Assembly: GCA_946623365.1 (NCBI GenBank)
Contig: CAMORE010000037.1
Span: 1-16,353 of the forward strand
Length of the DNA stretch: 16,353 nucleotides
Source of the DNA: an uncultured Acinetobacter sp.
Lineage (GTDB): Bacteria; Cyanobacteriota; Vampirovibrionia; Gastranaerophilales; Gastranaerophilaceae
Reading direction: 5' to 3'
The translations under genes and the position numbers were made by a program. Positions 12,940 to 16,353 of this stretch are shown here, piece by piece (the stretch's first letter is position 1; every line of letters starts with the position of its first letter). The notes below the pieces were generated by a model, which was not told where the DNA came from, made no database searches, and was given only the letters and a program-made list of their open reading frames with translations.

Positions 12940-13317
12940 ATGTCCAAAGTTAAAGCATTTTTATTATCATTAGCATTGTTAACAACAACAAGTGCTTTTG
13001 CTTATTATAATTTTATCGGAGATGTTCCGCTTCCTGGAAAAACTCAAGCTTCTCCGCAACTGCAACAAGATACAATTTTCTCAGTCGGTGCATATGGTTT
13101 GAGAATCGCAACAAAAGATTGTTTCACAGTTGCTATTACTAACACAGAAGTTTCTAAACCTAAAAAAGGTAATACCTGGGAAGAAATTTGGACTTTAAAA
13201 GTCTGCGAAAGAGAAGGAAGATTGCCGATTGAATTTACGGAAAATCCTGACGGAACAGGAACTTTTGCACTTGATTATATGAACATCAAGTGGAGAACCG
13301 TTGGTAAAAAGAAATAA
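12940..13317 (+). CDS. Small exported protein with two cysteines
   Basis: The 125-residue precursor has a clear signal peptide (MSKVKAFLLSLALLTTTSAFA, cleavage after Ala21) and an AAAGGAG ribosome site. The mature protein of about 104 residues begins YYNFIGDVPLPGK and looks beta-rich, with alternating polar and hydrophobic strands (DCFTVAITNTEV, EEIWTLKVCE, GTFALDYMNIKWRTV). Cys61 and Cys89 are the only cysteines after the leader and could form a disulfide, which would fit a periplasmic or surface location. I recognise no family. It is divergent from the exported protein at 12468-12815 and ends at a strong terminator shared with panB. Confidence 0.87.
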   Translation: MSKVKAFLLSLALLTTTSAFAYYNFIGDVPLPGKTQASPQLQQDTIFSVGAYGLRIATKDCFTVAITNTEVSKPKKGNTWEEIWTLKVCEREGRLPIEFTENPDGTGTFALDYMNIKWRTVGKKK

Positions 13318-13331
13318 GAAATATTAAATAC

Positions 13332-13368
13332 AAAAACAGGCTTGCGCATTTGCGCAAGCCTGTTTTTT
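13332..13368. terminator. Strong bidirectional intrinsic terminator
   Basis: A 17-base perfect stem (13332-13348 against 13351-13367), GC-rich at the top (CAGGCTTGCGC), is flanked by A5 on one side and T6 on the other. It separates the convergent exported-protein gene and panB and should work for both strands. Confidence 0.95.
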
Positions 13369-13386
13369 ATATAAAAAATTCAACAA

Positions 13387-14217
13387 TTATTTAATATTTA
13401 ATTTTTCTTTTTCTTCATTATTGAGTTCAAAAGATTCTTTTTCAGAAGGGAATTGCTCGTTTTTAACTTCTTGTATATAACTGTGAACCCCTTTTAATAC
13501 AACATCGTGCAGATTTTCATACTTTTTAACAAATTTTGGCGTAAAGTCAGTAAATTTCCCCATAATATCATCCGTAACAACAATCTGACCGGAACAATAT
13601 TTTCCTGCACCTATTCCTATTGTAGGAATTTTTAAATTTTCCGTAATATATTTTGCACTCTCTGCCGGCATAAGCTCCAAAACTATTCCGAAACATCCTG
13701 CTTCTTCCAGCATTTTTGCACTCTCTAAGATAGATTCTATTTTATCTGATGTTTTTCCTTGAATTTTGTGTCCTCCGATTGTATTCATCAATTGAGGAGT
13801 AAATCCCAAATGACCCAAAACAGGAATTCCCGATTCTACGCATCTTTTAACTAAATTTAAAATATAATCGTTACATCCTTCAAGCTTTACTGCGTTAGCT
13901 CCGGCTTTAATCATTTTTCCGGCATTTTCTAACCCCTGCTCTACAGACAAATTATAACTCATAAAAGGCATGTCACCTATTATAAATGATTCCTTTGCAC
14001 CTCTTGAAACAGCTTTGATAAAAATCAACATCTCATCAATTGTAATATTATACGTATTTTCATATCCTAAAGCTACCATTGCAAGAGAATCTCCCACAAG
14101 AATCCCATCAATACCTGACTTATCAATAACTTGGGCCGTAGAATAATCATATGCGGTTAACATTGCTATTTTTTCGTTATTATCTTTTAAGCGTTGAAAT
14201 GTTGAAATTGTTTTCAT
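13387..14217 (-). CDS. panB: 3-methyl-2-oxobutanoate hydroxymethyltransferase PanB
   Basis: PanB transfers a hydroxymethyl group from 5,10-methylene-tetrahydrofolate to alpha-ketoisovalerate, the first committed step to pantothenate and CoA. The start at 14217 replaces a longer frame opening at 14310, because it has an AAAGGA ribosome site and gives the normal PanB N-terminus (ISTFQRLKDNNEKIAMLTAYDY). The 276-residue protein retains the key residues: metal ligands Asp43 (VGDS), Asp82 (IGDMPF) and Glu113 (KLEG), Lys111, His136 (LGHLGFTPQ), and catalytic Glu181 (LELMPAES), with IGIGAG near 200-205. The C-terminus has about ten extra charged residues. No panC or panD is in the window. A promoter with boxes CTGAAA and TATAAT lies in the gap to the divergent gene. 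Confidence 0.98.
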   Translation of the reverse strand: MKTISTFQRLKDNNEKIAMLTAYDYSTAQVIDKSGIDGILVGDSLAMVALGYENTYNITIDEMLIFIKAVSRGAKESFIIGDMPFMSYNLSVEQGLENAGKMIKAGANAVKLEGCNDYILNLVKRCVESGIPVLGHLGFTPQLMNTIGGHKIQGKTSDKIESILESAKMLEEAGCFGIVLELMPAESAKYITENLKIPTIGIGAGKYCSGQIVVTDDIMGKFTDFTPKFVKKYENLHDVVLKGVHSYIQEVKNEQFPSEKESFELNNEEKEKLNIK

Positions 14218-14236
14218 AAAAATTCCTTTTTTAATA

Positions 14237-14264
14237 ATTATATAGCAAAAAAAAATTTTTTCAG
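14237..14264 (-). promoter_or_regulatory. Promoter of panB
   Basis: Minus-strand CTGAAA (complement of 14259-14264) and TATAAT (complement of 14237-14242) are separated by 16 bases. The spacer is mostly an A/T tract (A9 then T6 on the plus strand, 14247-14261), likely to bend the DNA between the divergent genes. Confidence 0.55.
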
Positions 14265-14304
14265 GTTTTAATATATTTGTGTGTATTAAAAAGGAGAAAT
14301 GTAA

Positions 14305-14889
14305 ATGCAAGTATTACCTATAAATTCAGTCCATATTTCAAATCAACAAAAAAATAATCCCCATTCTGTTACTTTTGGAAATGCTTGTCCTTTAACCGGT
14401 ATCGGAAAATTAAAAACAGAATCAGGACAAAAGATTTATGGTAAAATACAAAAATATTTAAGATTAATCGGCAGAGAAGGAAAAGTTAACGATGCTTCTA
14501 TTCTTAATGACGGCGCTTCTACCATGAAACTTTCAATTGACCGAAATGCCAGAAAGACAGTACTGAGTTTAAATGTATTAAATGCGGACTCAAACAGTAA
14601 AACAAACCTATTAAATGCATTATTTAACGAAAACGGACAAATGATTAACGCAAATCTTAATGGCGGTAAGCTTCATTTTGAACGCAAAGGAAAAAACATA
14701 AGAAAGATTGAGGAACAAACCGGTGCTGTTGTTCGTTCTTACAGGCCGGTTGGTACAAATGATAAAAACTGGGATTGTCATGGAAAAAACTTACAGTTAA
14801 ATATTAATAATGAAAATATAGATTTATTAAATGGAATATCAGAAATATTTTTTGAACTCGCAAGACTAAGCACTTCTATTTTTAAATAA
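14305..14889 (+). CDS. Unknown 194-residue protein with the shared N-terminal signature
   Basis: No known family is recognised. The first 27 residues (MQVLPINSVHIS..., ending HSVTFGNA) are polar and match the pattern seen in the next gene and in the gene at 8108-8353: Met, Gln/Lys, Val/Ile, a short Asn/Ser-rich spacer, then a Ser/Thr-Phe-x-x element with Gly. There is no hydrophobic signal peptide. The body looks alpha/beta, with repeated strand-like stretches (MKLSIDRNARKTVLSLNVLN, INANLNGGKLHFERKG, LQLNINNENIDLL) and a helical end (EIFFELARLSTSIF). The ribosome site AAGGAG is 8 bases from this ATG. A preceding ATG-TAA is too close to the ribosome site to matter. It is followed 19 bases later by the next unknown gene, so the two form an operon. 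Confidence 0.85.
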   Translation: MQVLPINSVHISNQQKNNPHSVTFGNACPLTGIGKLKTESGQKIYGKIQKYLRLIGREGKVNDASILNDGASTMKLSIDRNARKTVLSLNVLNADSNSKTNLLNALFNENGQMINANLNGGKLHFERKGKNIRKIEEQTGAVVRSYRPVGTNDKNWDCHGKNLQLNINNENIDLLNGISEIFFELARLSTSIFK

Positions 14890-14908
14890 TTAATAACAGG
14901 ACAAAAAT

Positions 14909-15580
14909 ATGAAAATTCAATCAATATCACAATTTAATTATAATTCAGTAGCTGTAAAGAACAACTCTAAATTGGCATCATTTAAAGGTTATTCAGAAGT
15001 TTTACATGACGCAGTTGAAGTTTCTATAAATACTGAATCTGAAGCTGAAACACTTTTTCGGAAAATATGGACTTCACTAATGGAAGAAGCTAATACTTCA
15101 AAAAAGAATTCTTTTTCAGTTTTAAAAGAAGTGTTTGATAAAAATGGTTTTAGAGGTCTATTGCATGAATTGTGGAAAGCAAACCCCAAAGAAGATGTTG
15201 CAAAAATACTTAAAAACACTGAAGAAGACTGCGAAAATATAGTTACCAGAGAATCGGAACCATTAATGACTATTTATAATTTTGGTAAATACGGTTTTTG
15301 GGGCAGAAAAACCGCTCCAAATGATGTAAAACTTGTTTTTTACTCCAATAACCAACATGAGATGATTGATTTTAGTTTAAGTAAAAAAGGAAATTTAAAA
15401 ACAAGTCAAAGTAATCAAATTAACATAATTGACAATGAATTTTATATGACAACAGGAACATTGAAAGAACGGTCTGTGTCAGGACTTAGCGGAACTGAAA
15501 GAACTCATTACAATGAAGACGGATCTATGCCTGTCATAAAAAATATGATATTGAATGGTAACGCTCCGCAAGTGTACTAA
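14909..15580 (+). CDS. Unknown 223-residue protein with the shared N-terminal signature
   Basis: This is the second gene of a two-gene unit. The N-terminus MKIQSISQF ... LASFKGYSE has the clearest form of the shared signature, ending in Ser-Phe-Lys-Gly. Residues 30-110 look helical (SEAETLFRKIWTSLMEEA, SFSVLKEVFDKNGFRGLLHEL, EDVAKILKNTEEDC). The C-terminal half looks beta-rich (DVKLVFYSNNQHEMIDFSL, EFYMTTGTLKERSV), broadly like the body of the upstream protein, so the pair may be distant paralogues. No catalytic motif, signal peptide or membrane helix is visible. The ribosome site (ACAGGAC) is modest and the gap to the upstream stop is only 19 bases. A long inverted repeat follows the stop codon. 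Confidence 0.85.
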   Translation: MKIQSISQFNYNSVAVKNNSKLASFKGYSEVLHDAVEVSINTESEAETLFRKIWTSLMEEANTSKKNSFSVLKEVFDKNGFRGLLHELWKANPKEDVAKILKNTEEDCENIVTRESEPLMTIYNFGKYGFWGRKTAPNDVKLVFYSNNQHEMIDFSLSKKGNLKTSQSNQINIIDNEFYMTTGTLKERSVSGLSGTERTHYNEDGSMPVIKNMILNGNAPQVY

Positions 15581-15602
15581 TATTTGATATTTTAACCATA
15601 AA

Positions 15603-15656
15603 AATATATTAATCTGCAAGGCAATATACATATAAAACCTTGCGTATTAATATATT
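15603..15656. repeat. Long inverted repeat upstream of the BOF-family gene
   Basis: Two 19-base arms (15603-15621 and 15638-15656) match except for two central positions: AATATATTAAT, a 2-base mismatch, then GCAAGG, against CCTTGC and ATTAATATATT. The loop is 16 bases. No T run follows, so it is a poor intrinsic terminator. It ends 14 bases before the ribosome site of the next gene. Confidence 0.75.
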
Positions 15657-15681
15657 GAAGTAAAATTATAAGGAGATTGAA

Positions 15682-16038
15682 ATGAAAAAATTCTGCGTTA
15701 TTTTATCATTGTTAGTTGCGTTTTCGTCTTGTGTTATGGCTGAATTTGTAGGATTCCAAGACAATAACACAACTAAAACAAGTATTACGGAAGCTCTAAA
15801 AATGAGTGACAACAGTTATATTACGGTTCAGGGTAATATTGTAAAAAGACTGTCAGAAGATAAATATCAGTTTAAAGATTCAACAGGAACAATGACAGTA
15901 GAAATAGATAAGGACAAGTGGGGGGGCTTATCCGTTAATACACAGGATAAATTGGAATTATCAGGAGAAATTGAGAAAAAATTCAATTCTGCAATTCTTG
16001 ATGTTGATACAGTAACAAAAATTTCAACTTCTAAGTAA
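15682..16038 (+). CDS. Exported BOF (bacterial OB-fold) family protein, YgiW/YdeI-like
   Basis: The 118-residue precursor has a signal peptide (MKKFCVILSLLVAFSSCVMA, likely cleavage after Ala20; the FSSC stretch is a poor lipobox). The mature domain follows the BOF pattern closely: GFQDN near the start, ITEALKMSDNSYITVQGNIVKRL (about 33-55), YQFKDSTGTMTVEIDKDKWGGL (61-82), a TQDKLELSGEIEK strand, and a final AILDVDTVTKI. BOF proteins are small periplasmic OB-fold proteins whose Proteobacterial members are linked to stress tolerance and cationic ligand binding; the biochemical function is poorly defined. The ribosome site AAGGAG is strong. It follows the two unknown genes on the same strand but is separated from them by a long inverted repeat, so it is probably transcribed separately. 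Confidence 0.93.
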   Translation: MKKFCVILSLLVAFSSCVMAEFVGFQDNNTTKTSITEALKMSDNSYITVQGNIVKRLSEDKYQFKDSTGTMTVEIDKDKWGGLSVNTQDKLELSGEIEKKFNSAILDVDTVTKISTSK

Positions 16039-16095
16039 AGCGCATGGCTGACATTCTGAATTGTTCAATGATTAAAAATAAAGCTCTGATATAAT

Positions 16096-16218
16096 TTATT
16101 GGTGCAACACGATTACACACTACTTTAATCAATAAAATGCGTTCTTTCTTGAATATATATTCTTGAATGAACGCATTTTGTTTTATCTATGTAGGGTGCA
16201 ATTATTTTGCACCAATAA
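16096..16218. repeat. 12-base inverted repeats flanking a terminator
   Basis: TTATTGGTGCAA (16096-16107) and its exact complement TTGCACCAATAA (16207-16218) enclose about 100 bases that include the intrinsic terminator. The right arm also pairs locally with GGTGCAA at 16195-16201 to make a 7-base-pair hairpin with loop TTATT. Confidence 0.7.
16134..16184. terminator. Intrinsic terminator after the BOF gene
   Basis: AAAATGCGTTC (16134-16144) pairs with GAACGCATTTT (16169-16179). It is followed by TTTTGTTTT on the plus strand and flanked by A4 on the other side, so it may work both ways. The loop region holds the repeated word TTCTTGAAT around an AT-rich palindrome. Confidence 0.75.
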
Positions 16219-16284
16219 CATTTACCCCTACTTAGAAGCTCCCGCTGTCTTGGTCGCTCGCACTAAACGGGTACGCTTACGCTT

Positions 16285-16353
16285 TTACCCTCTGCTCGCT
16301 CCCGCTTTTTCGATGATTTCTTTTTCAACGTTTGCAGGAACTTGTTCGTATTT
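16285..16353 (-). CDS. Possible C-terminal end of a gene entering from the right edge
   Basis: Reading the minus strand from the window edge, one frame gives 22 codons with ordinary protein composition (KYEQVPANVEKEIIEKAG, then ASRG) and a TAA at 16285-16287. The other two frames look poor: one stops early and the other is dominated by Lys, Ser and Arg. The last few codons are in a locally GC-rich stretch and may be an extension created by that element. Too little is visible to name a family, and it may not be coding. Confidence 0.4.
   Translation of the reverse strand, partial: KYEQVPANVEKEIIEKAGASRG

Noticed and set aside
14299..14304. ATG-TAA minimal open frame directly before the start of the unknown gene at 14305
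   Set aside because: The ribosome site ends only 2 bases before this ATG, too near for initiation, while the next ATG is at the normal 8 bases. Most likely chance.
14218..14310. Longer PanB frame with 31 extra N-terminal residues
   Set aside because: The extra residues do not resemble PanB, and the ribosome site and promoter both lie between the two candidate starts.
1..16353. CRISPR array, tRNA or rRNA genes, phage or transposase genes
   Set aside because: I looked in all intergenic gaps and saw no regularly spaced repeats, no cloverleaf-like segments with GTTCGA-type T loops, and no recognisable transposase or phage proteins.

Overview
The window is about 16.3 kb of AT-rich, compactly coded bacterial chromosome. 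It carries no rRNA, tRNA, transposase or CRISPR array that I can see. The gene mix combines MurT, YtxH/YtxG-like membrane proteins, DXP-type PdxJ and a periplasmic BOF-family protein. PdxJ is not usual in Firmicutes, and MurT/YtxH are not usual in Proteobacteria. Together with the low GC and several unknown proteins that share a short N-terminal signature ending in a Phe-x-Gly-like element, this points to a gut member of the non-photosynthetic cyanobacterial sister lineage (Melainabacteria/Vampirovibrionia, Candidatus Gastranaerophilales). That assignment is an inference from content; I could not run a search.

Layout. Positions 1-4578 (minus strand) hold murT, pdxJ, a four-cysteine protein, fabH and fabD (fabD is cut by the window start): cell-wall amidation, vitamin B6 synthesis and initiation of fatty-acid synthesis. 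Positions 4690-6210 (plus) hold four small membrane-anchored proteins in a YtxG-like/YtxH/YtxG-like/YtxH order, closed by a strong terminator. Positions 6318-8353 (minus) are a three-gene unit: an 81-residue unknown, ribF, and an Fmt-like formyltransferase overlapping ribF by 16 bases. Positions 8476-9741 (plus) encode a U32-family tRNA-hydroxylation protein. It meets a minus-strand GNAT-like gene tail to tail with overlapping stop codons. Positions 10485-11495 (plus) encode ribD from an apparently leaderless promoter. 

Positions 11578-13317 hold an unknown soluble protein and two small exported proteins in divergent orientation. panB (13387-14217, minus) follows behind a bidirectional terminator. 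Positions 14305-15580 (plus) hold two unknown proteins with the N-terminal signature. Positions 15682-16038 encode a BOF-family exported protein. The last 250 bases contain a terminator, inverted repeats and a locally GC-rich segment running into what may be the C-terminal end of a minus-strand gene.

Most of the named genes are housekeeping cofactor and envelope functions: FMN/FAD (ribD, ribF), PLP (pdxJ), pantothenate/CoA (panB), fatty acids (fabH, fabD) and peptidoglycan (murT). The parts least explained by known families are the N-terminal signature proteins, the duplicated YtxG/YtxH cassette, the two leaderless-looking promoters, and the repeat-like element at the right edge.
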